From Martinezella multihospitum (GTDB lineage Bacteria; Pseudomonadota; Alphaproteobacteria; Rhizobiales; Rhizobiaceae): a stretch of DNA of 64,000 nt. The position numbers and the translations under genes were made by a program. The notes below the pieces were generated by a model. The model was not told the origin of the DNA, ran no database searches, and worked only from the letters and a program-made list of their open reading frames with translations. Below, in pieces: positions 9,325 through 18,571 of the stretch. Each line of letters begins with the position of its first letter. The first letter of the stretch is position 1. The DNA lies in the NCBI RefSeq assembly GCF_900094585.1, contig NZ_FMAG01000001.1, positions 882,530-946,529 on the forward strand. The letters run 5' to 3'.

Positions 9325-9567
9325 AGATCGCCCCCACAGCGCAGTTCATCGATATTCGCCCCGCATGGACTATCGCAACCAGACCTTGCGCGAGACTAAA
9401 TCGGCAATCTATGGGCCTAATTTCACGAAACCGCATCTATGTCGGCAAGGCAGGACGTTTCTGTCGGAAATATCGCATCCGCGGCCCTCCTCTACGTAGC
9501 CCGCGTGGGATTGATGACATCGTGCGAAATACATGCTGCAGACTGACCCGCCGGATTCCTCGAAGAT

Positions 9568-10950
9568 TCAGCTTGCAAATTCGGCCGAGCGCGACTGGCT
9601 GAAGGACAACCGCACGACTAATCCCGAAGGCGAGTTGTCCGCAAAGGAAATGGTTCCGCGGTGACGGGATACGACATCGCGCACGATGGAAAGGCCCAAT
9701 CCAAATCCGCTTCTCCCGATCAGGGAACGCGCATCGTCTGCAACATAGAAAGGCTCCAACACCTTGGCGCGGTGCTCCTTCGGAATGCCGGGGCCGTTGT
9801 CCGAGATCCGGATTTCAAAGCCGCTTTCGCTTCGGCTTTCAAGCGATACAACGACCTCCGTCCCATGTTTGATCGCATTGTCGATGACATTGGAGAGCGC
9901 GCGTCTCATTCCCAATTCCTCGCAGAAATAAGCCATTCTGGCAGGCCCCTGATAGCGTATATCGAAGCCCAAATCCGCAAACTCGTTGCAGATGGTCTGA
10001 ATGAGGCTCGGCATGTCTATGACATATCCGGCGCGCCGGTCGTTTTGCTCGCGCAGATAATGCAACGTTTCCGAGATCATGTTGTCTATGATTTCGATTT
10101 CATCGATCATGCTGCCCAGCTCCCCGGACCGGACCCCTCGCTCGAGCTTCAGGCGCAGGCGCGTGAGCGGAGTGCGAAGATCGTGGCTGATTGCAGCCAG
10201 CATGCGGGTCCGCTCTTCTATCAGGGACTGCAGACGCCCGTGGAGATGATTGAGAGCCCTCGCCACTTGGGTGACTTCCTGCGGCCCCGCATCGCTGATC
10301 GGCTGGACCTGGGTCGACACATGGCCAAGAGCGTCAGCCGCCGCCGCTATCGACGAGAGCGGTGCCATAAGCCGCTTGATGATGTAGACGGCCAGGAAAA
10401 GCACCACGATCATGACCGTTGCGACGACGAAGCCAAGCTGTACGAAGATGAACCGCTGCATCGGCGGTCGATGCGTCGATTGAAAAATCAAGGCGTATTG
10501 ATTGTTGATCCTGACGACGACGGAATTGCCCGTGGAGATCGAAATATCCGATGGCGACAAGTTCCAATGGGAGAGAAGCTCGCTTCGCAGCTCGTCGGCA
10601 AAGCCGCTTTCCTGCTCGGTGCGCTTCTCCGCCGAGGTAAATTCGGGGCTGGAAAAAAATACGGCGCTCGGAACGATTTCTATATGCATCTCGAGCCATC
10701 TCGAAGCCTTGATGCTCCTCTTCAGCTCGTCAAGTGACGCGCTCTGGCGAGCATCGTCGGCGATCGTGGCTATGCGCGCGGCCGCCGAAGCCGCCGCAAG
10801 CTTGAGATTGCCCTCATTATGCCCTCCATAAGAGAGGAAGAGAAACGCAACCGATGTGCATACCGTCCCCAGAACAACGGCGGCAAGCACAACCGCGATC
10901 ATCTGCGTGACGATGGACCTGTGATTGATGAAACGAAGATACGCCGTCAT
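9568..10950 (-). CDS. Sensor histidine kinase, EnvZ-like architecture
   Basis: The 460-residue inner-membrane kinase has a first membrane segment near residues 15-40, a periplasmic domain of about 120 residues, a second segment near 170-190, a HAMP linker, a HisKA domain with AAISHDLRTPLTRLRLKLE (phosphorylated His) and an HATPase domain with N-box DNAIKHG, DNGPGIP and GFGLGLS. It overlaps the upstream response-regulator gene by 4 bases, so the two are translationally coupled. The divergent neighbours are lptD and bamA homologues, which suggests an envelope signal; the actual stimulus is unknown. Confidence 0.9.
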   Translation of the reverse strand: MTAYLRFINHRSIVTQMIAVVLAAVVLGTVCTSVAFLFLSYGGHNEGNLKLAAASAAARIATIADDARQSASLDELKRSIKASRWLEMHIEIVPSAVFFSSPEFTSAEKRTEQESGFADELRSELLSHWNLSPSDISISTGNSVVVRINNQYALIFQSTHRPPMQRFIFVQLGFVVATVMIVVLFLAVYIIKRLMAPLSSIAAAADALGHVSTQVQPISDAGPQEVTQVARALNHLHGRLQSLIEERTRMLAAISHDLRTPLTRLRLKLERGVRSGELGSMIDEIEIIDNMISETLHYLREQNDRRAGYVIDMPSLIQTICNEFADLGFDIRYQGPARMAYFCEELGMRRALSNVIDNAIKHGTEVVVSLESRSESGFEIRISDNGPGIPKEHRAKVLEPFYVADDARSLIGRSGFGLGLSIVRDVVSRHRGTISFADNSPSGLVVRLSFSQSRSAEFAS

Positions 10951-11687
10951 AATATCTCTATGCTGGGCGTAAAGACGTAGCCTCCCAAGCGAACGGTTTT
11001 GATGAAGGTCGGAGCGCGCAGGTCGGGTTCGATCTTCTGGCGTATTCGACTGATATGGACATCAACGCTGCGGCCGATCGGGCCGGCGATGCCGCTATGT
11101 GTGAGCTCCAGAAGCTGCTCCCTCGTCAGAATACGCCTTGAATTCTGACAGAAAGCCAGAAGAAGGTCGAACTCCGTGCTTGTCAGCGTCACGCGGGCGC
11201 CCTCCGGGCTGAACAGCTGCCGCTGCCCCGGCTCGACGCGCCATCCCTCGAAACGGAAGGCGGAATGGAACGGATCGTTGGGCGGTCTGCTGATATGAGA
11301 ACGTCTCAGGAGCGCGTGGATTCTCGCAAGAAGCTCCCGATGGTTGAAAGGCTTGGTCACATAATCATCGGCGCCGATTTCCAGCCCTATGATCCTGTCC
11401 ACATCCTCCGAACGTGCCGTCAGCATGATGATCGGGACCAATGACGTCGCTCTCAACCGGCGGCATATGCTCAATCCGCTCTCGCCGGGCAGCATCACGT
11501 CGAGAATGACAAGATCGGCCGTATTGTCCTCCAGATACGCATCCATCTTCTCGGCGGAGGCGGCCCACATACTGTTAAAGCCGTTTTCGGCCAGAACTTC
11601 CGACAATATCTTCGCGATCTCGCTGTCATCCTCCACCAGAAGGATCGACTGCCTCTGCTCCTTGTTTGCAGTTCTAATGGTATTCAT
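10947..11687 (-). CDS. OmpR-family response regulator
   Basis: This 246-residue protein has a receiver domain with the phospho-acceptor in DLVILDVMLPGESG and the conserved lysine in YVTKPF, followed by a winged-helix DNA-binding domain (LTSTEFDLLLAF, SVDVHISRIRQKI, IKTVRLGGYVF). The ATG at 11687 is preferred because AAAGG lies 6 bases upstream; a GTG at 11693 would overlap that site. It pairs with the kinase at 9568-10950. OmpR-type regulators bind direct repeats about 10 bp apart, and such a repeat exists at 14814-14833 between the neighbouring lptD and bamA genes. Confidence 0.92.
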   Translation of the reverse strand: MNTIRTANKEQRQSILLVEDDSEIAKILSEVLAENGFNSMWAASAEKMDAYLEDNTADLVILDVMLPGESGLSICRRLRATSLVPIIMLTARSEDVDRIIGLEIGADDYVTKPFNHRELLARIHALLRRSHISRPPNDPFHSAFRFEGWRVEPGQRQLFSPEGARVTLTSTEFDLLLAFCQNSRRILTREQLLELTHSGIAGPIGRSVDVHISRIRQKIEPDLRAPTFIKTVRLGGYVFTPSIEIL

Positions 11688-12304
11688 GGGCACCTTTACT
11701 GCAGCTCAGATCAATTCGGGAACATTTCGATGCTCTCAAGGCATGCGTTTAATGTTCTTTCGAGCCGGCTCGGCTGTTCCCGCACCAGGTGTATCGTGCA
11801 TAGGGCAGCCTGCACCCAATTTTGTCGAGCTTGTGGCAGGTGCCGGCCACACAGTTGGCAATACTGTCACTTTGTTTCGGAAATTACGCAAATCTACAGG
11901 GAGAAACATAAAATAAAGAAGTGGAAATATACAGAAACATAAATTAACGCAACTTAATCCAAAGCGTAGCTATCTTCGTCTATTCCTTGCCAAATGGCAA
12001 TGGAGTCCGAAATCGTGCGTTCAGTTGCGCATACTGCTGCAATATCCGATCGGGAATGGCTGATATTTATAAACCAGAATAATCGCGCGAGATCCCGCCA
12101 TGAAGCGCGAGCAAATCTATGGCTTACGATAGGGCGAGATAAGAGGACAGGCAGACAGAACCCATTATCATCCTTCGATAAATGTGGCTGCAGCAGAATA
12201 TTCGAAGAGGCAATTCTATCAGATATAATGGCACTTGTTTCAGATGTACCGATGCTTGAACGAGGAATGCCAATGCTTCATATCCAATCTGCGGAGCGTG
12301 GCAT
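11688..12304. other. Divergent control region, response regulator / lptD
   Basis: This 617-base gap has no credible gene. It is AT-rich from about 11870 to 12100 and must hold both divergent promoters. I see a short palindrome CGAGCCGGCTCG near 11760 and a TTAA-CGCAAC-TTAA stretch near 11944-11957, but no clear repeat matching the one upstream of bamA. Confidence 0.5.
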
Positions 12305-14665
12305 TTGAAGCAAATATTCCAAGGAAATTCGACTCTTGCCACCATAGCTATATCAATTATCGTATTTGCAGCATCTTCTGCCAGCAATCGCACATTCGCT
12401 CAGAATCAACCGCAACAGCAGTCGACAGGACAAAAATCGACACTACCCACCGGTGCCAATATAAAAATTCCTGATGGAACAAAGCTTCTGCTGCAGGCGA
12501 ATGAAGCTATTTACAACAAAGACACGCAGATAATAACCGCACGCGGCGCCGTTCAAATCCACTATAGCGGCTATAAACTGGTAGCCAATCAGGTTGATTA
12601 CAACCAGATCACCAAAAGGATGACCGCGACAGGAAACGTAGAATTGATCACCCCTGATGGCAACCGTACTTACGGTGACAGAATGGACGTGACCAATGAT
12701 TTCTCCAACGGGTTTATAGAGGCCCTCCGCGTTGAAATGCCCGACAATACGAGAATGGTGGCAATTAAGGGCGACCGTGTCGGCGGCTCCAAGGTTATCC
12801 TGACCAAGGGCGTCTATACCGCCTGCGCTCCATGCTCGGAACGGGGCCGCGCTCCGCTATGGCAAGTGAAGGCCGAGAGGATCATCCAGAACGGCATCAC
12901 CCATACGATAAGGCTGGAGCACGCAAGGCTCGAACTTTTCGGCCAACCGATCGCCTATATTCCCTGGATGACCGTACCCGACAATACCGTCAAGAGAAAA
13001 TCGGGCTTTCTGTTTCCAACCTTCAGCGTCTCCCAGAATCTCGGCTTTGGCGTCGCAATTCCCTACTATTACGTCATCTCGCCAAGCATGGATGCGACAG
13101 TGACCGCAACGGGATACAGCAATCAGGGCCTGCTGCTACAGGGGGAGTTTCGCCAGCGACTCGACAACGGCACCTACAGCCTGAGGGCGGCCATGATCGA
13201 TCAGGCCGATCCGGGTGCGTTTGACGCCGGTACCACCGATACGAATGCCAAGCTCAGAACGCTCATAGCGTCCAAGGGTGATTTCAAGATCAACCCACGC
13301 TGGACCTTCGGGTGGGATGTCATGGCGCAAAGCGACAACGATTTTGCCCGAACCTACAATATCGAAGGGCTCAATCAGAGCACCCATACCAACCAGGCCT
13401 ATCTGACCGGCGTCGGCAAGCAGAACTACTTCGACATGCGGTTCAACTATTACAACGAACAGGACGCTACCAGCGGCAGCACCGAGCAAAAGCAGCAGGC
13501 CGTCGTCTATCCGGTCATTGATTACCACGCAATCGCGCCACAGCCCGTCCTCGGTGGAGAATTGTCGCTGACCAGCAATTTCACGAATGTCTCGCGCAGC
13601 ACCGCGGACGTCGTCGTCAATCCCGACAATTCCGACCGCTTTCTCGGGCTTACCGGCGATTATGCGCGTCTGACGACGGAAATGCAGTGGCAGCGCTCCT
13701 TCGTGACGCCGCAGGGGCTGGAATTGACGCCGTTGCTTGCCGCCCGCGGAGACACGATGGCTCTGGGGATGACCGGACCAAATTCGATCGGCACATCCTA
13801 TGCCTATGCCGGCACATACGATGGCAACGGCGTTGCGACGCGCGACATGCTGACAGCCGGTCTCGAGGCAAAATATCCGATATTGGCGACCACCGCCCAT
13901 TCCACGCAGGTTTTCGAGCCCATTGCGCAGATCTATCTCCGACCCAATGAGCAGCTTGCCGGGCAATTGCCGAATGAGGATGCGCAAAGCTTCGTGTTCG
14001 ACGCGACGAACCTCTTTGATCGAGACAAGTTTTCCGGCTTTGATCGCGTGGAGGGGGGCACACGTGCCAATGTCGGCATGCGCTATACTGGCAGCTTCGA
14101 CAGCGGCTACAAGCTGGACAGTGTCATTGGCCAATCCTACCAGCTCATGGGAATGAATTCATTTGCAACGCCAGACCTGGTCGGCGCCGGCCTCGAATCG
14201 GGGCTCGAAACGGCACGATCCGACTATGTAACGATGTTCGGCGTAACCATGCCGCACGGCATTTCAGTTTCGACGTCCTATCGGCTCGACCACGACAACT
14301 TTGCATTAAAGCGTGGCGATACGACGATTGGTTATGTCACGCCGATTCTCGATACGCAGTTGACCTATACGCATATCGAGGCTCAGCCCGATTACGACAT
14401 ACCCACAAATGAGGATGAGCTCCAGCCGCAGGTCAAATTGAAGCTTTCGGATCAATGGTCGGTCAACACGACCCTCGGATATGATCTGCGCGCCAAGGAT
14501 CTCAGCGAACACGACTTCGGCGTAACCTATTCCGATGAATGCACGACTGCCAGCCTGGTTTATGACTGGAAGAAGGATACTTCCAGCACGACGGGCGTCG
14601 ACTGGTCCATAATGTTGCACCTGACGTTCCGCACGCTGGGTGAAGTCAAGCTCGGCGGCAATTAG
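12305..14665 (+). CDS. lptD: LptD homologue, outer-membrane LPS assembly protein
   Basis: The protein (786 residues, TTG start) has a signal peptide of about 32 residues ending before QNQPQQ, an LptA/OstA-like jellyroll (about residues 50-190, with GAVQIHY, ANQVDYNQITKRMTATGNVELI and a YGDRMDV stretch), a YTACAPC cysteine pair, and a long beta-barrel domain to the C-terminus with the conserved DECTTASLVY strand. LptD inserts lipopolysaccharide into the outer leaflet. Length and domain order are complete, so it may be functional. In most rhizobia lptD sits on the chromosome near surA/pdxA; here it lies on a repABC replicon with a bamA homologue, so it is probably a paralogue, perhaps with altered substrate preference. 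TTG is the only start giving a signal peptide. Confidence 0.88.
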   Translation: MKQIFQGNSTLATIAISIIVFAASSASNRTFAQNQPQQQSTGQKSTLPTGANIKIPDGTKLLLQANEAIYNKDTQIITARGAVQIHYSGYKLVANQVDYNQITKRMTATGNVELITPDGNRTYGDRMDVTNDFSNGFIEALRVEMPDNTRMVAIKGDRVGGSKVILTKGVYTACAPCSERGRAPLWQVKAERIIQNGITHTIRLEHARLELFGQPIAYIPWMTVPDNTVKRKSGFLFPTFSVSQNLGFGVAIPYYYVISPSMDATVTATGYSNQGLLLQGEFRQRLDNGTYSLRAAMIDQADPGAFDAGTTDTNAKLRTLIASKGDFKINPRWTFGWDVMAQSDNDFARTYNIEGLNQSTHTNQAYLTGVGKQNYFDMRFNYYNEQDATSGSTEQKQQAVVYPVIDYHAIAPQPVLGGELSLTSNFTNVSRSTADVVVNPDNSDRFLGLTGDYARLTTEMQWQRSFVTPQGLELTPLLAARGDTMALGMTGPNSIGTSYAYAGTYDGNGVATRDMLTAGLEAKYPILATTAHSTQVFEPIAQIYLRPNEQLAGQLPNEDAQSFVFDATNLFDRDKFSGFDRVEGGTRANVGMRYTGSFDSGYKLDSVIGQSYQLMGMNSFATPDLVGAGLESGLETARSDYVTMFGVTMPHGISVSTSYRLDHDNFALKRGDTTIGYVTPILDTQLTYTHIEAQPDYDIPTNEDELQPQVKLKLSDQWSVNTTLGYDLRAKDLSEHDFGVTYSDECTTASLVYDWKKDTSSTTGVDWSIMLHLTFRTLGEVKLGGN

Positions 14666-14813
14666 ATCATTTCGCGTTTGATCCATCGTTTTCGGGTCGC
14701 TTCAGACAACATGGCAAACCGCCTTGCGGTGAAGCCGTTTCGGTCGATGCGCAAAGGACCCGATGTGTTCCGGGGCTTCGCGCATGACCGGTGACGCAGA
14801 GGCCAATCGAAAT

Positions 14814-14833
14814 ATTACTTAACATTACTTAAC
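14814..14833 (+). repeat. Perfect 10-bp tandem direct repeat before bamA
   Basis: ATTACTTAAC occurs twice head to tail. A 10-bp direct repeat is the usual spacing for dimers of OmpR-family regulators, and such a regulator is encoded 3 kb away. It lies 128 bases before the bamA ATG. Binding is an inference. Confidence 0.55.
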
Positions 14834-14837
14834 ACCG

Positions 14838-14865
14838 AAGAGCACTGGGAAGTGATAGTGCTCTT
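14838..14865 (+). terminator. Hairpin upstream of bamA (terminator or attenuator)
   Basis: AAGAGCACT (14838-14846) pairs perfectly with AGTGCTCTT (14857-14865) around a 10-base loop, followed by a short T run. It could end the lptD transcript, or act as an attenuator in the bamA leader if transcription starts upstream of it. Confidence 0.5.
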
Positions 14866-14960
14866 TCTACGTCACAGGCAGATTCTTCGACCGCATGGAT
14901 ATTCATTTCTTTGAAAACCCGTGGAACAGCTCCATTTGGAAATGCAAGGTAAAAGCGTAG

Positions 14961-17288
14961 ATGAACTCTGATTTACCGCGGTCAAAGTTAAAACGTTCAA
15001 ATTCGACAATTGCCATTTTAGCATTCATAAGCACAGCCACAGCCGCACCACTGTCAGCGCAGGCAGCCATGGTGAGCGATATACGGGTGGTTGGTGCCGA
15101 ACGCGTTGGATCGACTGCAGTAAAGGACAATATAACAATAGCTCCCGGCAAGAGCTTTTCGGATGCAGATATCGATCAATCGATCAAACAACTCTACGCA
15201 ACCGGCTATTTTTCCGATGTACATATCTCGATAGAAGACCATAGTCTCGTCGTCTCTGTACACGAAAACAACTTGATCAACGCGGTTATATTCAATGGTA
15301 ACAAGAAGATAAAAGATGACAAGCTTGTAGAGATGGTTAAATCCAAAGCGGCTGGCCCGTACAGTGAAAGCCAGGTTCAGGACGACATAAAAACAATCAA
15401 GGACGCTTATGCTGCGATCGGACGCAATAATGTCCAGGTGACGCCGCAGGTCGTCAACATCGCGAAGAACAGGGTCAATCTCGCTTTCGTCATCAACGAA
15501 GGCGACCGAACGACAATCAGCAAGCTGACTTTCTCCGGAAATCATGCCTTCAGTGGCGGCCGTCTGGCCGCGGTGATCAGTACAAAGAAGTCCACTTTCC
15601 TGTCGTTTCTGACGCGCAAGGATATTTATAGCGAAACGAAGAAAGACGCCGACGAGGATGCACTTCGTAAATTCTATTACGATCACGGATTTGTCGACTT
15701 CAGGCTGGTGTCCGATAGCGCAACCTTCGACAGCACGACGAACAGCTACGACGTCAGCTTCGTTGTCGATGAAGGTGAGAAATATCGCTATGGCGATATT
15801 TCGGTGACATCAACCGTGCAGGGTATCAATGCCGACGACCTGAAGAGCCTCGTCATTACGCACAAAGGCGATACCTATAACGCCGAGGATATCCAGAAAT
15901 CGATCGATGCGATTTCGAAACGCATCGAGGCGGCCGGCTATCCATTTGCCAAGGTGACACCACGCGGCAATCGCAACCCTGAAGACCGTTCCGTCTCGAT
16001 AGAATATATCGTCGATCAGGGGGAACGCGCCTATGTGGAGCGCATCGAAATTCGCGGCAACACGCGAACGAGGGACTATGTCATTCGGCGTGAATTCGAT
16101 CTCAACGAAGGGGACGCCTTTAACGAGCAGATGATTACGCGCGCCAAGCGTCGCCTGGACGCGCTCGGCTATTTCACGTCGGTGAAGATCTCGACACGTC
16201 CTGGCAGCGCTCCGGATCGGGTCATCATCGTCGTCGATGTCGAAGACCAGCCAACCGGCTCCTTCGGCATCGGCGGGGGCTACGCTGTCGGCGTCAATGG
16301 TGGTCCTTTGCTGGAAGCTTCCGTGGAGGAGAAGAATTTTCTCGGACGCGGCCAGTATATCAAGGTCGCTGCAGGCGCGAGCACCAACGGGAGCCAAACC
16401 TACACCCTTTCCTTCACCGAGCCATATTTCCTCGGCGATCGCCTCGCCGCCGGCTTCGATCTTTTCAAGAGCATCACCGCCAGCAACGATTACTACGACT
16501 ACGGCGAGGAAGGTATCTCGCTGCGGATCACAGCGCCGATCACCGAAGACTTTTCGACGACGCTTCGCTATACCTACAAACAAATCACCTACACTGGTGA
16601 AAACGACTGGCAGGACAATCTCTCCGCACCTTACCAGAACCTGATCAACAACGGTCCGTGGACGCAATCAAGCGTTTCCCAGACCTTCACCTACAACACC
16701 CTTGACGATCAGAACCTGCCGCGTGACGGCTTCATCGCCAAGGTCACGCAGGAAGTCGCAGGTCTCGGCGGCGACTCGAACTATTACAAACTCAGCGGCA
16801 AGGCGCGCTACTACCACACGCTTTCGGACTCACAGGATATCATCGGCTCAGTAACCGTCGGGGCCGGCTACATGACGTCGACAAATGGTCAGGATTTGAA
16901 CATCTTCGATCAGTTCATGATCGGCGGCAGCGAGATCCGGGGTTTTGAAGATGCGGGCATCGGTCCGAGAACATCCGATGGCGATCCGCTCGGCGGAACG
17001 AAATACTTCACCGCCTCGGTGGAGACGAGCATGCCGACGCCGGGCATGCCGCAGGATCTCGGCTTCCGCAGTTCCGTCTTCGTGGATGCCGGAACGCTCT
17101 ATGGCAACGATGCCAATCTCGACGGAGATGTCCTGCACGACGGATCAGCGCTCCGCGCATCTGCCGGCATCGGGCTGACATGGGCGTCGCCATTCGGGGT
17201 GATCAATCTCAGCTACGCCGTGCCGTTCCTCAAGCAGGACTACGACAAGGTGGAAAACTTCCGGTTCGGCTTCGGCAACCAGTTCTGA
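14961..17288 (+). CDS. bamA: BamA homologue (Omp85), outer-membrane protein assembly factor
   Basis: This 775-residue protein has a signal peptide (cleavage near LSAQA-AM), five POTRA repeats (about residues 35-430; for example IRVVGAERVGSTAVKD, AVIFNGNKKIKDDKL and VERIEIRGNTRTRDYV) and an Omp85 barrel ending in the aromatic beta-signal FRFGFGNQF. The barrel-lumen motif is present as GGSEIRGFEDAGIGPR. BamA folds beta-barrel proteins into the outer membrane and is usually single and essential, next to rseP and lpxD. Here it follows an lptD homologue, itself a Bam client. The pair could be a dedicated assembly line for a special LPS transporter. All domains are intact. Confidence 0.9.
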   Translation: MNSDLPRSKLKRSNSTIAILAFISTATAAPLSAQAAMVSDIRVVGAERVGSTAVKDNITIAPGKSFSDADIDQSIKQLYATGYFSDVHISIEDHSLVVSVHENNLINAVIFNGNKKIKDDKLVEMVKSKAAGPYSESQVQDDIKTIKDAYAAIGRNNVQVTPQVVNIAKNRVNLAFVINEGDRTTISKLTFSGNHAFSGGRLAAVISTKKSTFLSFLTRKDIYSETKKDADEDALRKFYYDHGFVDFRLVSDSATFDSTTNSYDVSFVVDEGEKYRYGDISVTSTVQGINADDLKSLVITHKGDTYNAEDIQKSIDAISKRIEAAGYPFAKVTPRGNRNPEDRSVSIEYIVDQGERAYVERIEIRGNTRTRDYVIRREFDLNEGDAFNEQMITRAKRRLDALGYFTSVKISTRPGSAPDRVIIVVDVEDQPTGSFGIGGGYAVGVNGGPLLEASVEEKNFLGRGQYIKVAAGASTNGSQTYTLSFTEPYFLGDRLAAGFDLFKSITASNDYYDYGEEGISLRITAPITEDFSTTLRYTYKQITYTGENDWQDNLSAPYQNLINNGPWTQSSVSQTFTYNTLDDQNLPRDGFIAKVTQEVAGLGGDSNYYKLSGKARYYHTLSDSQDIIGSVTVGAGYMTSTNGQDLNIFDQFMIGGSEIRGFEDAGIGPRTSDGDPLGGTKYFTASVETSMPTPGMPQDLGFRSSVFVDAGTLYGNDANLDGDVLHDGSALRASAGIGLTWASPFGVINLSYAVPFLKQDYDKVENFRFGFGNQF

Positions 17289-17360
17289 GACAATCCCGAA
17301 AGCGTCCGCCGCCAAAGCGCAAGAGCGCCTGCGGCGCCCCAATGCATGGTGTACAGAGCT

Positions 17361-18368
17361 CTAAATTCTCCGGCAGGAATTGCCCGGAACGAATTTCGGC
17401 GTCAGCACGAAATCCTGCGGCGGCTCGACCGCACCTTGCGGATTGGTGATACGGTGCATCAGGCGTCTTGCGATGATGCCGCCGAGCGCCAGCGTATCCT
17501 GGACCACCATGGTGATGCGCGGCGTGATGACCGAACTCCACTGCACATTGTCGATCATGGCGAGCGAGATGTCTTCGGGACAGCGGAAGCCCAGCTCCTG
17601 CATGGCTTGCAGCGCCGAGAGCGCAACTGCGTTATTGGTGCCGAGGATCGCAGTGGGGCGTTCGGGCTGGATCAGCAAACGCATGGCCGCCTCGTAGCCG
17701 GCTGTGCGCGTGAACTGGCCGTCGACGACGAAATTCGGATTGATGTCCACGCCGGCATTGGCCATCGTATCGGCAAAGCCGCGGTATCTCTCCGTCGCGG
17801 TATGCATATGGCTCGGGCCGGTGATGACGGCGATGCGCCTGTGGCCGAGCTGCAGGAGATGTTCCGTCAACATCGCCCCGGCCAGATAGTTGTCGGAGCC
17901 GACGAAATCGCGCTCGATGCCGGCAACCTTCTGGTCGAAACAGATGATCGGCAGGTTCAGGCCGGCAATGAAGTCGATATAATCCTGGTCATGACCTGAC
18001 GGCGCGAGCGCCAGGCCGGCGGCCTTGAGGCCGATCAGATGCTCGACCATCGCCCTCTCGCGCTCCGTTTTGCCTGAGGAATCGGTGACGACGACGAAGT
18101 GCTGATGGTCCAGCGCATAATTTTCCAACTCGCGCCGGATATCCCCGAAAAACGGGTTGCCGACATTGCCGACGATGAAGCCAATCATGCGGCTGCGCCC
18201 GCGCGCCAGGCTCTGGGCAAGTGGGTCGGCAACGAAGCCGACCGCGGCGATCGCCTGATGAATTCTCTCCAGCGTTTTCTGGCTAACGCGCGCCGGATTG
18301 CTCAAGGCCAGCGACACCGTCGAAACGGATACGTCAGCGAGTTTGGCGACGTCACGAATGGTGGCCAT
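17361..18368 (-). CDS. LacI-family transcriptional regulator of the fucosidase operon
   Basis: This 335-residue protein has the N-terminal LacI helix-turn-helix with hinge (MATIRDVAKLADVSVSTVS, then the LAQSLARGRSRMIGFIV junction) and a periplasmic-binding-protein-like sugar domain. It is divergent from the alpha-L-fucosidase operon. A perfect 18-bp palindrome with the central CG typical of LacI operators overlaps that operon's promoter (18529-18546), and a degenerate copy lies just upstream of its own start (18374-18391), which suggests autoregulation. The inducer is likely a fucose-containing sugar, by context. Confidence 0.9.
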   Translation of the reverse strand: MATIRDVAKLADVSVSTVSLALSNPARVSQKTLERIHQAIAAVGFVADPLAQSLARGRSRMIGFIVGNVGNPFFGDIRRELENYALDHQHFVVVTDSSGKTERERAMVEHLIGLKAAGLALAPSGHDQDYIDFIAGLNLPIICFDQKVAGIERDFVGSDNYLAGAMLTEHLLQLGHRRIAVITGPSHMHTATERYRGFADTMANAGVDINPNFVVDGQFTRTAGYEAAMRLLIQPERPTAILGTNNAVALSALQAMQELGFRCPEDISLAMIDNVQWSSVITPRITMVVQDTLALGGIIARRLMHRITNPQGAVEPPQDFVLTPKFVPGNSCRRI

Positions 18369-18373
18369 GAATT

Positions 18374-18391
18374 TTTCGAACCGTTTCTATC
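18374..18391. promoter_or_regulatory. Degenerate LacI-type operator before the lacI-family gene
   Basis: TTTCGAACCGTTTCTATC matches 13 of 18 positions of the perfect palindrome at 18529-18546. It begins 6 bases upstream of the regulator's ATG (18368, minus strand), where a bound repressor would limit its own expression. Confidence 0.4.
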
Positions 18392-18497
18392 GCCTCAAGC
18401 CTTCCGATCGAAGGAACTCCCTTCAATGAATCTCTGTCACAAATCTAACATTTGCGGGCCATGAAGCAATATGCGGAAAGAGATTTCAACAGCGCGC

Positions 18498-18546
18498 TTG
18501 ACATACCGGGCATGAGGATCAATTATCAAATCGAACCGGTTCGATT
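18498..18546 (+). promoter_or_regulatory. Promoter with overlapping LacI operator for the fucosidase operon
   Basis: A TTGACA -35 box (18498-18503) and an AATTAT -10 box (18521-18526) are separated by 17 bp. AATCGAACCGGTTCGATT (18529-18546), a perfect 18-bp palindrome, lies directly over the expected transcription start, a classic repressor site. Because the promoter lies here, translation must begin downstream. Confidence 0.75.
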
Positions 18547-18571
18547 GAGCCTTAACACTTGGGAGGATAGT

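Larger units (their letters stand above)
14666..14960 (+). other. lptD-bamA intergenic region with repeat and hairpin
   Basis: This 295-base region has no gene. The first 130 bases look like mosaic intergenic repeat DNA (several short GC-rich inverted segments). The 3' half contains a tandem 10-bp repeat (14814-14833) and a 9-bp hairpin (14838-14865). The bamA homologue may therefore have its own promoter as well as read-through from lptD. Confidence 0.5.
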
